This document shows, one piece after another, positions 24,272 through 34,812 of a stretch of DNA of 64,000 bases (its first letter is position 1; each line of letters opens with the position of its first letter). Below the pieces are notes generated by a model that had not been told where the DNA came from, did no database searches, and saw only the letters and a program-made list of their open reading frames with translations. The stretch covers positions 4,769,483-4,833,482 of the forward strand of contig NW_022098031.1 in NCBI RefSeq assembly GCF_002288925.2, read 5' to 3'. Origin of the DNA: Delphinapterus leucas. Lineage: Eukaryota; Chordata; Mammalia; Artiodactyla; Monodontidae. The position numbers and the translations under genes are program-made.

Positions 24272-24826
24272 ATGAGGCGTGCGCCGGCGGCGGAGTGCCT
24301 TTCGGAGCTGGGCTTTCCCCCGCGGCGCGGGCGCCAGGAGCCGCCTTTTCCGCTGGGTGTCACTCGGGGGTGGGGGGGATGGCCCATTCAAAAGCGCCGC
24401 GAGGGGGCCCGGCCAGAGCCCTTCAGTGAGCGCTCGCAAGAGGACGGCAGAGGCCCGGCGGCTCGCAGCTCCCGGACCTTGTGGCGCATCAGGACGCGGC
24501 TGCCCTGCTGCCCGGACCCCGAGGAACCGCCGCAGCCGCCGCCGCCGCCGCCGCCGCCGCCGCTCTGCTTCCTGCGCGTTAGCCTCTTCTGCGCGCTCCG
24601 GGCGGGCGGCCGCGGGAGCCGTTGGGGCGAGGACGGCGCGCGGCTGCTGCTGCCCCCCCGGGCCCGGGCGGCTGGAAGAGGAGAGGCCGAGCCGAGCGGC
24701 GGCCCCCCCCTATGCCGGGAGGATGTTGGAGAGCAGCGGCTGCAAGGCGCTGAAGGAGGGTGTGTTGGAGAAGCGCAGCGACGGGTTGCTGCAGCTCTGG
24801 AAGAAAAAGTGCTGTATCCTCACTGA
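24272..24826 (+). CDS. PHLDA1: PHLDA1 long-isoform N-terminal frame, out of register
   Basis: From ATG 24272 the frame reads [18 protein letters not shown] and continues close to the N-terminal extension of the 401-residue human PHLDA1 as I recall it. It includes a proline run coded by CCG repeats at 24528-24563. After GEAEPSGG it meets eight C at 24703-24710, where the human gene by memory has seven bases (CCCCTCC). It then leaves the PH-domain frame and stops at 24826 after an unrelated tail. The long isoform is therefore interrupted here, by a real one-base insertion or by a homopolymer sequencing error. Confidence 0.7.
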   Translation: MRRAPAAECLSELGFPPRRGRQEPPFPLGVTRGWGGWPIQKRREGARPEPFSERSQEDGRGPAARSSRTLWRIRTRLPCCPDPEEPPQPPPPPPPPPLCFLRVSLFCALRAGGRGSRWGEDGARLLLPPRARAAGRGEAEPSGGPPLCREDVGEQRLQGAEGGCVGEAQRRVAAALEEKVLYPH

Positions 24827-25439
24827 GGAGGGGCTGCTGCTCATCCCGCCCAAACAGCTGCAACACCAGCAGCAGCAGCCCGGGCAGGGGCCGGTCGAGC
24901 CATCCCAACCCGGAGGCCCTGCTGTGGGCAGCCTCGAGCCGCCTGTCAAGCTGAAGGAATTGCACTTTTCCAACATGAAGACCGTGGACTGCGTGGAGCG
25001 CAAAGGCAAGTATATGTACTTCACTGTGGTGATGGCCGAGGGCAAGGAAATCGACTTTCGGTGCCCGCAGGACCAGGGCTGGAACGCGGAGATCACGCTT
25101 CAGATGGTGCAGTACAAGAATCGTCAGGCCATCCTGGCGGTCAAGTCCACGCGGCAGAAGCAGCAGCACCTGGTCCAGCAGCAGCCGCCGCAGCCGCAGC
25201 TTCAGCCCCAGTCCCACCCCCAAGCCCCGCCGCAGCCGCAGCCCCAACCCAAGCCCCAGCCTCAGCCGCAGCCGCAGCCCCAACCCAAGCCCCAGCCTCA
25301 GCCGCAGCCGCAGCCGCAGCCGCTCCATCCGTATCCGCATCCGCACTTGCGTTCGCACCCACATCCGCACCCGCACCCACTACCGCTCTCGCAGCCGCAC
25401 GGCCACCGGCTTCGCCGTAGCACCTCCAACTCTGCCTGA
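24723..25439 (+). CDS. PHLDA1: PHLDA1 (TDAG51), short isoform, 238 residues
   Basis: Pleckstrin-homology-like domain family A member 1 is an inducible cytoplasmic and nuclear regulator of apoptosis and of growth-factor and AKT signalling. From ATG 24723 the frame is open to TGA 25437-25439. Residues about 7-141 form the split PH-like domain ([20 protein letters not shown], then [20 protein letters not shown], ending [12 protein letters not shown]), with a short Gln insert at 48-52. Residues about 152-210 are a Pro-Gln repeat and 211-227 a Pro-His repeat, ending RSTSNSA. I chose this ATG because it matches the known short form of about 260 residues. The upstream extension is frameshifted. The size difference lies mainly in the repeats. 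The last 69 or so codons are inside the downstream tandem duplication, but this copy is complete. Confidence 0.95.
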   Translation: MLESSGCKALKEGVLEKRSDGLLQLWKKKCCILTEEGLLLIPPKQLQHQQQQPGQGPVEPSQPGGPAVGSLEPPVKLKELHFSNMKTVDCVERKGKYMYFTVVMAEGKEIDFRCPQDQGWNAEITLQMVQYKNRQAILAVKSTRQKQQHLVQQQPPQPQLQPQSHPQAPPQPQPQPKPQPQPQPQPQPKPQPQPQPQPQPLHPYPHPHLRSHPHPHPHPLPLSQPHGHRLRRSTSNSA

Positions 25440-25465
25440 AGAGGGCAGCACCCGAGCCAGACGAG

Positions 25466-25902
25466 GTAAGGTCCCGGCAGCTCGGCTCCCGAGGGAGGTT
25501 CCGAGGAGTGGGGCTGGGGGTGGTAGCAGTAGGAAGCCTTTTCCCCGGTTCGGATCTTGGGTGGAAAAATGAGAAATTAATGCAGGTTTCTGGGAGGCGG
25601 AAAGAAGGGAACAAGCTGGAGCCAGGAGAGGCGGGGCAGAGAGGGGAGGGTGCGGGGTTCGGGCCGCGCAGGAAGTTCTCCTGATCGCCCGTCCGCCCAC
25701 GCTGACCCACGCATGTTCACTGGTGCGCTCCCCAGCGACGCCGCAGCTTCTCTCCTTGTCACCAGCACCACTTGAGTGTGTCTGGGGACTCGAGGGAGCG
25801 ACCCCGGTGTCCTTAAGCTCGCTTTGTCCACGGGACAGGCCCGAAGAGAACTGGGGTCTTGTAGGAGTCCGAGCCACTTCAATCCGTGTCATTTCTTTCC
25901 AG
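25466..25902 (+). other. PHLDA1: PHLDA1 intron 1 (copy 1)
   Basis: The donor GTAAGG follows CCAGACGAG at 25465, and the acceptor is TTTCTTTCCAG ending at 25902. The intron lies 26 nt after the stop codon, in the 3' UTR. That is too close to the stop to trigger nonsense-mediated decay by the usual 50-nt rule. Confidence 0.8.
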
Positions 25903-28900
25903 GTTGTGAGGACTTGAGGAAGTGGGACAAGCACCTTTTTATTGTCTTCACTTGGATCGAAAACAAAACAGTCGCCCCGCCCGCACCAGACCAAGTAGTT
26001 TGGACAGAATACGACCGATAACTTGGCGATTCCTCTTAGTTTTTCTGCATACTCTTCATCACAATGCAGGAAATGATTTCGAGTCCAGAAGGCTTTATTT
26101 ATGAACCTTTGAGAGGATCTTCCAGTATGGTGGACCTTTTAGGAGCGATGATGTACTGTAATGTTATTTTAATGTATTTTGATTTATGATTATTTATTAG
26201 TTTTTTTAAAATGCTTGTTCTGAGACATTTCTGAATGTAGGCCATTTTCCAAAAAAGAAACTTATTTTCAAAAATCTATTCCCTAGTAAGTTCTAATCTT
26301 GGGAAAGAAGAAAGTAAAAGGGCGGTGAAGGGGAACACATCAAGAATTCATTTTCAGAAGGTCTGATACTTAAATGTTATACCAGGTGGTTGAAATTAAA
26401 CTGTGATACTACGTGGAGTTTTCTTTCTTTTTTTTTCTTTTGAGTTTTTCTTTTCCTTCGACATATATTTTGTGTAGAATGGAAGTTTAAAGAAGCTAAA
26501 CGTTCAGAATTGTGTAATTATAAAAGTCGAATTGCTTTTTCTAAAAGGAAATCAGTAGTAATGATAGCTGATTCAAAGTATTTCAAACATAACCCAACTG
26601 ATGGCAAGATGATCATATCCTGAATATACAAAGGAGGGCTGGGTCTGCTGTAGGAAAAGGCTTTCTTAGATTATCTATGTGTGAAGGGTTTAATAAGGAA
26701 GTTTTCTATGATTTCTGAGTATGAATGCATTAGGTGTTTCATTTCAAAAAACATAGTGGGGGAAAAGAATTATTCCACTTGTTTGAGAGAACATTTGTGC
26801 TCATAGCCACAATAGACATTACCCTTCTCCAAGAGCTTTGCACACTTGATGTGAACCACATTTTCTGGCCCTTTTACTTTGTTCTAGAATCATATTCTAT
26901 CTAGAATCTCATAGTTTAAAATACAGTTTGTAAATATTTCAAAGGACTAGGAGTCATAGCTTTTTGTTTTCATTCTGAGAATAATGTTGATCAGAGACAC
27001 CAGCTGTTTTGCTTTTTATTGCTCTGTGAGAAATCCAAGGGTTATATGTTTTGTTGTTAGGTTAGCTAAACTCAGAAATTGAAAAAGGAAGGACTGGGTA
27101 AACACTGGATTTGCAGTAAGAAAACAACCCCAGTCTTGTTTTAGCAGCGACTTGTTCAGGAGTCTGGGGGGTTGTTGGTGGGGCGGGGGGAGGTGGGGGA
27201 AGAGCATGTGCTTTTAAAGGTAGAACAAACCCTCTTCTGTGTTAAATGAAAAGGATGGTCAAAGTCCACAAGGGCAGATGCTACTTAAGTTTCAAAAGAG
27301 CCCATAGATGCTACCAAATCCTCTTACGGCTGAAAATCACTTCCTATCTGCCTAGCTTTACTAACGGGTCTCTGTTTTCCATCATCTTTTCTGCAAAGTC
27401 TTGATCAGTATTTTTCCAGCTTCCAAATTGGAATGGTCAGTATTGGGCCACTGCTAAGTTCTGTAGTCAAGAAATGAAAATAGAATTTCATGCTAGAGAT
27501 ATCTTTATTCTCCCTCCATCTGAAAAGGAGTTCCAAGGTCAAATTACTTCTCAGTGCAATATTTAAATGATGAAAATTTGAGATCATAACTCAAATCCAA
27601 AAAGTGGTGGGGGAAATAAAAGTCAACCAAATGGCAAGCAGAATTTAAGTGGACTCCCACTTGCAGAGGCTAAGTTGCAGTTGTGAAAAAATGTATATAT
27701 GATGGGCATCTCAGAGAGCAGATCTCAAGAGTTCTTAAGTCAAGTTCGGTTTGATTTCTTTGGAACCACTGCTGTGCTTTTTAATAATGCCTCATTGTAC
27801 TGTCATTTTAATACATGCAGATCATGTCACCCCAATTAAACCACAGCCTTTTTTTTCCAGATGGAAGGATTTTTCTTTCAAATTCTCATGCTATAAAAAA
27901 ATTAAAATCCATACCAAATACTTTTAAAATTAAGATTCTTGTAGGCTTTTAAAGGCACTTGTATGTTGTTAGCTTACATACTGGCTAAGTAGCGTTGTCA
28001 AAAAAAAGTATGCCCAGGCTCCCTCGTGGCTGCTAGAATTTTTTTCTTTCTCACAATGGCTCTGGTTTGTAATGTGGCCACCGGAATCATGGTTCCTTGT
28101 ATTATCTTTCCACAGCCCTTAGTCCTTGCTCTGCTGTGATATTTATACTGAGTTGACCCTCTTAGTGACTCTCTAGTCTGAACCCCTCTTAGCATTTACC
28201 TGTGAAACCTCAGAAATTAGAAAGGAGAGGAGTAGGATGGGATTTTGTTTTTATTTAACACTTATTATGGCTTAATAATTTTTCCAGCACAACAACAACA
28301 AAAAACGAGCATACTTAACAATACTCAGCAAAACAAAATACAAATGCAAATCATTTAATGTGTTGGTGGCTCTATTTTACCTGTAAGAAAATGATACAAA
28401 CCACCTAGGGTATTCTGAGGCTTGACAAATCACCTTCATGGAGAAAGGTGATTCTTCTTTCAACCCAAGAAAGGGAAGAAGGAGAGGAGAGGTCCAGTAG
28501 AAAACCCACCCCTTAAATAAACATAAAATGTAAAAAGTTGGAAAATTAAAAGGAATGTCCCATCTGGAAACTGAACTTTTTGTCTTTGAACTTGTGTTGG
28601 CACCAAGCCTCTTACACAGTGAGTTCAATGACTATCTGTTGGGACAAATGAAAGAAGGAAAAAATGTCTTAACTCCCCAGCACCCAGGAGGGTGATTTCT
28701 CTGGCCTCACACAGTGCTTCCTTCTTTACTTGCTCTCATGCCATTCCCTGAGGACAGCTACCACTGGGACCGGCTATGCATCATGACGGAACTCCTTGGA
28801 CATACTTTCTTAGTGGAGATCCACATGGATCTGCGTATGCCCTACGGGGAGTGCTGAGGTCAGAGAGCAAATGGCTATAAAGGGCCCTTTCAAAATGAAC

Positions 28901-29597
28901 ATTTCCCTCAGAGGAAGGGGGATTCTCTCATCATGTAGAAATCAAACCAACTTTATAACTTCATTTCACGTATTTTTTTCAATGGAGGTTAAAAAGAACG
29001 AAGCCCAGTTGTTGCTTAAAAGAGCTCCTCTTAACACGTTAGCACCGTTAGGAAGTCTGGCTTAAGCTGAGAGGCCAGTTTTAATGCTGTATTGCTCTCA
29101 TATTCTAAACACTATTTCTCTTAAAGACTCTTCATTTAAGTCTGACACTATATGAGTTGTTGCCAGTGTGTGGGTTCAAACACATCACTTGTTTTCTGTC
29201 CCCAGGAAGAGTGATTTGATTTTAGTTTGGCTCCAAGTGTTTACAGTGTCATGTTCAGTGGCAGGTTTACAAGAGGGATCTAAGACTTGAATGAAACTGG
29301 AGCAATCTCTAGAAAATAGAGCTTTGTAGGATGACGATGGGCCTGTGAACATTCGTTTTCCTCTTTTTTTTGTAAATGTCAAACTAATTCGTTTTTGCTT
29401 TACCAGTAAAATGCCCTCAGTAGAATAAAATTTAAATTTGGGAATTACAGAGCTCGATGAATCCATCAGTGATTCTTTCAAGAGAAATACGCCTATTTAC
29501 CTAAAACAACCTAAGATGTATTAATTGTGGAATTGGGTTGGATAGGTTTTTAAGAACTATTTTCTAAATTCTTGACACAGTTTAAAGGGTGAATTTT

Positions 29598-29703
29598 TTT
29601 TTTCCCCTTTTTTTTGCGGTACGCGGGCCTCTCACTGCCGCGGCCTCTCCCGTTGCGGAGCACAGGCTCCGGACGCGCAGGCCCAGCGGCCATGGCTCAC
29701 GGG
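29598..29703 (-). repeat. CHR SINE, cut by the duplication junction
   Basis: On + it runs from the T tract through GCGGTACGCGGGCCTCTCAC to CATGGCTCACGGG, then stops abruptly against PHLDA1 repeat sequence. Its missing half is found only in the second copy at 34178-34281. The left flank carries the target-site copy TAAAGGGTGAATTTT. Confidence 0.93.
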
Positions 29704-29914
29704 GCCGCAGCCGCAGCCCCAACCCAAGCCCCAGCCTCAGCCGCAGCCGCAGCCCCAACCCAAGCCCCAGCCTCAGCCGCAGCCGCAGCCGCAGCCGCTC
29801 CATCCGTATCCGCATCCGCACTTGCGTTCGCACCCACATCCGCACCCGCACCCACTACCGCTCTCGCAGCCGCACGGCCACCGGCTTCGCCGTAGCACCT
29901 CCAACTCTGCCTGA
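29704..29914 (+). pseudogene. PHLDA1: Duplicated 3' end of the PHLDA1 coding sequence
   Basis: These bases repeat the last 69 or so codons and the stop of PHLDA1 without start codon, PH domain or promoter. In the PHLDA1 frame they cannot be translated from an authentic start. Other-frame ORFs at 29589-30047 and 29614-29895 are chimeras of SINE and repeat sequence. I treat the segment as noncoding, part of the enlarged 3' UTR. Confidence 0.9.
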
Positions 29915-29940
29915 AGAGGGCAGCACCCGAGCCAGACGAG

Positions 29941-30377
29941 GTAAGGTCCCGGCAGCTCGGCTCCCGAGGGAGGTTCCGAGGAGTGGGGCTGGGGGTGGTA
30001 GCAGTAGGAAGCCTTTTCCCCGGTTCGGATCTTGGGTGGAAAAATGAGAAATTAATGCAGGTTTCTGGGAGGCGGAAAGAAGGGAACAAGCTGGAGCCAG
30101 GAGAGGCGGGGCAGAGAGGGGAGGGTGCGGGGTTCGGGCCGCGCAGGAAGTTCTCCTGATCGCCCGTCCGCCCACGCTGACCCACGCATGTTCACTGGTG
30201 CGCTCCCCAGCGACGCCGCAGCTTCTCTCCTTGTCACCAGCACCACTTGAGTGTGTCTGGGGACTCGAGGGAGCGACCCCGGTGTCCTTAAGCTCGCTTT
30301 GTCCACGGGACAGGCCCGAAGAGAACTGGGGTCTTGTAGGAGTCCGAGCCACTTCAATCCGTGTCATTTCTTTCCAG
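29941..30377 (+). other. PHLDA1: Duplicated PHLDA1 intron with intact splice sites
   Basis: The donor GTAAGG (29941) and acceptor TTTCTTTCCAG (ending 30377) are copied unchanged. If both introns are spliced, an exon junction would lie more than 4 kb after the stop. Joining donor 25466 to acceptor 30377 would instead remove copy 1 and give the pre-duplication message. Confidence 0.75.
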
Positions 30378-33300
30378 GTTGTGAGGACTTGAGGAAGTGG
30401 GACAAGCACCTTTTTATTGTCTTCACTTGGATCGAAAACAAAACAGTCGCCCCGCCCGCACCAGACCAAGTAGTTTGGACAGAATACGACCGATAACTTG
30501 GCGATTCCTCTTAGTTTTTCTGCATACTCTTCATCACAATGCAGGAAATGATTTCGAGTCCAGAAGGCTTTATTTATGAACCTTTGAGAGGATCTTCCAG
30601 TATGGTGGACCTTTTAGGAGCGATGATGTACTGTAATGTTATTTTAATGTATTTTGATTTATGATTATTTATTAGTTTTTTTAAAATGCTTGTTCTGAGA
30701 CATTTCTGAATGTAGGCCATTTTCCAAAAAAGAAACTTATTTTCAAAAATCTATTCCCTAGTAAGTTCTAATCTTGGGAAAGAAGAAAGTAAAAGGGCGG
30801 TGAAGGGGAACACATCAAGAATTCATTTTCAGAAGGTCTGATACTTAAATGTTATACCAGGTGGTTGAAATTAAACTGTGATACTACGTGGAGTTTTCTT
30901 TCTTTTTTTTTCTTTTGAGTTTTTCTTTTCCTTCGACATATATTTTGTGTAGAATGGAAGTTTAAAGAAGCTAAACGTTCAGAATTGTGTAATTATAAAA
31001 GTCGAATTGCTTTTTCTAAAAGGAAATCAGTAGTAATGATAGCTGATTCAAAGTATTTCAAACATAACCCAACTGATGGCAAGATGATCATATCCTGAAT
31101 ATACAAAGGAGGGCTGGGTCTGCTGTAGGAAAAGGCTTTCTTAGATTATCTATGTGTGAAGGGTTTAATAAGGAAGTTTTCTATGATTTCTGAGTATGAA
31201 TGCATTAGGTGTTTCATTTCAAAAAACATAGTGGGGGAAAAGAATTATTCCACTTGTTTGAGAGAACATTTGTGCTCATAGCCACAATAGACATTACCCT
31301 TCTCCAAGAGCTTTGCACACTTGATGTGAACCACATTTTCTGGCCCTTTTACTTTGTTCTAGAATCATATTCTATCTAGAATCTCATAGTTTAAAATACA
31401 GTTTGTAAATATTTCAAAGGACTAGGAGTCATAGCTTTTTGTTTTCATTCTGAGAATAATGTTGATCAGAGACACCAGCTGTTTTGCTTTTTATTGCTCT
31501 GTGAGAAATCCAAGGGTTATATGTTTTGTTGTTAGGTTAGCTAAACTCAGAAATTGAAAAAGGAAGGACTGGGTAAACACTGGATTTGCAGTAAGAAAAC
31601 AACCCCAGTCTTGTTTTAGCAGCGACTTGTTCAGGAGTCTGGGGGGTTGTTGGTGGGGCGGGGGGAGGTGGGGGAAGAGCATGTGCTTTTAAAGGTAGAA
31701 CAAACCCTCTTCTGTGTTAAATGAAAAGGATGGTCAAAGTCCACAAGGGCAGATGCTACTTAAGTTTCAAAAGAGCCCATAGATGCTACCAAATCCTCTT
31801 ACGGCTGAAAATCACTTCCTATCTGCCTAGCTTTACTAACGGGTCTCTGTTTTCCATCATCTTTTCTGCAAAGTCTTGATCAGTATTTTTCCAGCTTCCA
31901 AATTGGAATGGTCAGTATTGGGCCACTGCTAAGTTCTGTAGTCAAGAAATGAAAATAGAATTTCATGCTAGAGATATCTTTATTCTCCCTCCATCTGAAA
32001 AGGAGTTCCAAGGTCAAATTACTTCTCAGTGCAATATTTAAATGATGAAAATTTGAGATCATAACTCAAATCCAAAAAGTGGTGGGGGAAATAAAAGTCA
32101 ACCAAATGGCAAGCAGAATTTAAGTGGACTCCCACTTGCAGAGGCTAAGTTGCAGTTGTGAAAAAATGTATATATGATGGGCATCTCAGAGAGCAGATCT
32201 CAAGAGTTCTTAAGTCAAGTTCGGTTTGATTTCTTTGGAACCACTGCTGTGCTTTTTAATAATGCCTCATTGTACTGTCATTTTAATACATGCAGATCAT
32301 GTCACCCCAATTAAACCACAGCCTTTTTTTCCAGATGGAAGGATTTTTCTTTCAAATTCTCATGCTATAAAAAAATTAAAATCCATACCAAATACTTTTA
32401 AAATTAAGATTCTTGTAGGCTTTTAAAGGCACTTGTATGTTGTTAGCTTACATACTGGCTAAGTAGCGTTGTCAAAAAAAAGTATGCCCAGGCTCCCTCG
32501 TGGCTGCTAGAATTTTTTTCTTTCTCACAATGGCTCTGGTTTGTAATGTGGCCACCGGAATCATGGTTCCTTGTATTATCTTTCCACAGCCCTTAGTCCT
32601 TGCTCTGCTGTGATATTTATACTGAGTTGACCCTCTTAGTGACTCTCTAGTCTGAACCCCTCTTAGCATTTACCTGTGAAACCTCAGAAATTAGAAAGGA
32701 GAGGAGTAGGATGGGATTTTGTTTTTATTTAACACTTATTATGGCTTAATAATTTTTCCAGCACAACAACAACAAAAAACGAGCATACTTAACAATACTC
32801 AGCAAAACAAAATACAAATGCAAATCATTTAATGTGTTGGTGGCTCTATTTTACCTGTAAGAAAATGATACAAACCACCTAGGGTATTCTGAGGCTTGAC
32901 AAATCACCTTCATGGAGAAAGGTGATTCTTCTTTCAACCCAAGAAAGGGAAGAAGGAGAGGAGAGGTCCAGTAGAAAACCCACCCCTTAAATAAACATAA
33001 AATGTAAAAAGTTGGAAAATTAAAAGGAATGTCCCATCTGGAAACTGAACTTTTTGTCTTTGAACTTGTGTTGGCACCAAGCCTCTTACACAGTGAGTTC
33101 AATGACTATCTGTTGGGACAAATGAAAGAAGGAAAAAATGTCTTAACTCCCCAGCACCCAGGAGGGTGATTTCTCTGGCCTCACACAGTGCTTCCTTCTT
33201 TACTTGCTCTCATGCCATTCCCTGAGGACAGCTACCACTGGGACCGGCTATGCATCATGACGGAACTCCTTGGACATACTTTCTTAGTGGAGATCCACAT

Positions 33301-34071
33301 GGATCTGCGTATGCCCTACGGGGAGTGCTGAGGTCAGAGAGCAAATGGCTATAAAGGGCCCTTTCAAAATGAACATTTCCCTCAGAGGAAGGGGGATTCT
33401 CTCATCATGTAGAAATCAAACCAACTTTATAACTTCATTTCACGTATTTTTTTCAATGGAGGTTAAAAAGAACGAAGCCCAGTTGTTGCTTAAAAGAGCT
33501 CCTCTTAACACGTTAGCACCGTTAGGAAGTCTGGCTTAAGCTGAGAGGCCAGTTTTAATGCTGTATTGCTCTCATATTCTAAACACTATTTCTCTTAAAG
33601 ACTCTTCATTTAAGTCTGACACTATATGAGTTGTTGCCAGTGTGTGGGTTCAAACACATCACTTGTTTTCTGTCCCCAGGAAGAGTGATTTGATTTTAGT
33701 TTGGCTCCAAGTGTTTACAGTGTCATGTTCAGTGGCAGGTTTACAAGAGGGATCTAAGACTTGAATGAAACTGGAGCAATCTCTAGAAAATAGAGCTTTG
33801 TAGGATGACGATGGGCCTGTGAACATTCGTTTTCCTCTTTTTTTTGTAAATGTCAAACTAATTCGTTTTTGCTTTACCAGTAAAATGCCCTCAGTAGAAT
33901 AAAATTTAAATTTGGGAATTACAGAGCTCGATGAATCCATCAGTGATTCTTTCAAGAGAAATACGCCTATTTACCTAAAACAACCTAAGATGTATTAATT
34001 GTGGAATTGGGTTGGATAGGTTTTTAAGAACTATTTTCTAAATTCTTGACACAGTTTAAAGGGTGAATTTT

Positions 34072-34281
34072 TTTTTTCCCCTTTTTTTTGCGGTACGCGG
34101 GCCTCTCACTGCCGCGGCCTCTCCCGTTGCGGAGCACAGGCTCCGGACGCGCAGGCCCAGCGGCCATGGCTCACGGGCCCAGCCACTCCGCGGCATGTGG
34201 GATCTTCCCAGACCGGGGCACGAACCCATGTCCCCTGCATCGGCAGGCGGACTCTCAACCACTGCGCCACCAGAGAAGCCC
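34072..34281 (-). repeat. CHR SINE, complete copy
   Basis: The element is complete, from poly(T) to CACCAGAGAAGCCC. The 15-bp target-site duplication TAAAGGGTGAATTTT is perfect on both sides (34057-34071 and 34282-34296). It marks an ordinary retroposition into the PHLDA1 3' UTR that came before the tandem duplication. Confidence 0.95.
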
Positions 34282-34806
34282 TAAAGGGTGAATTTTGATC
34301 TGCGGTGCCGAACAGCCAATCCAGATTTACATAAGATTGGATGACAAAGTGATCTGTGACTTTGTTGGCAGGACTCCATCTGTCAAATGGAGTAAAGGAT
34401 CCAACAGGGTTTCCTAGAAAGGTCATTATTGTCCAATGAAGGAAGCAGAAGGGCCCTGGACCATTAGATGCAGCTGCATAAAAGCTACCTGTTCTGAAGC
34501 TGGCCTACTGGTGATCAGCTGGGTGGTGGGGAAGCGGATTTTAACAACAGGTGGTCCTTCCAGACCATTGTATTTATTTTGAGAAGAAAGATAAAACAAT
34601 TGTTACATTCCCCTGTCAACCTTCTGCTTAAAATTTCAGAATATGCAAATACGAGCTTTGAAAAGCAAACATCACCATGTACCAAATGCTTTACAAACTA
34701 TCACATTTGTGAACTTAAGTGGTCGTCATTTGTGTAAATATGTCTCTTAAATGATTTTGAAGAGATGTGATTTATTTTTCGTATTTTCAAAATGCATTCC
34801 ATTTCA

Positions 34807-34812
34807 AATAAA
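34807..34812 (+). terminator. PHLDA1: Candidate PHLDA1 poly(A) signal
   Basis: AATAAA in unique sequence after the duplication, followed by GT-rich words about 35-80 bases on. Its position gives a pre-duplication 3' UTR of about the length expected for this gene. Confidence 0.5.

Larger units (their letters stand above)
23380..25760. promoter_or_regulatory. PHLDA1: CpG island covering the PHLDA1 promoter and exon 1
   Basis: GC and CpG density rise sharply from about 23380 and stay high past the first intron. GC-box-like words occur, for example GGGGGCGTGGACG near 24230. I see no convincing TATA box. The exact transcription start cannot be set from sequence. A CpG-island promoter fits an immediate-early, inducible gene. 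Confidence 0.75.
25229..29703 (+). repeat. Tandem duplication, copy 1 (4475 bp)
   Basis: The unit begins inside the PHLDA1 Pro-Gln repeat and ends inside a minus-strand CHR SINE after CATGGCTCACGGG. It contains the end of the coding sequence, the intron and most of the 3' UTR. Compared with copy 2 the only difference I found is a run of eight T at 27849-27856. Confidence 0.97.
29704..34177 (+). repeat. Tandem duplication, copy 2 (4474 bp)
   Basis: The copy starts GCCGCAGCCGCAGCC directly after the cut SINE and repeats copy 1 at a constant offset of 4475, then 4474 after a T run of seven at 32324-32330. It ends at the same SINE base, after which the SINE continues intact. Copy 1 supplies the truncated SINE and copy 2 the complete one. 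Confidence 0.97.

Noticed and set aside
23866..24387. 173-codon minus-strand frame in the CpG island
   Set aside because: Stop codons are rare in GC-rich DNA. It overlaps the PHLDA1 5' region and has no domain or family likeness.
24579..25376. 265-codon minus-strand frame opposite PHLDA1
   Set aside because: It is the GC-rich shadow of the PHLDA1 exon. The Leu-Arg repeats are the complement of the Pro-Gln codons.
25380..25994. 204-codon minus frame, repeated at 29855-30469
   Set aside because: It crosses the PHLDA1 intron and splice sites on the opposite strand. It appears twice only because the unit is duplicated.
29704..34177. Second copy as a full PHLDA1 paralogue
   Set aside because: It lacks the start codon, PH domain and promoter; only the last 69 or so codons and noncoding parts are copied.
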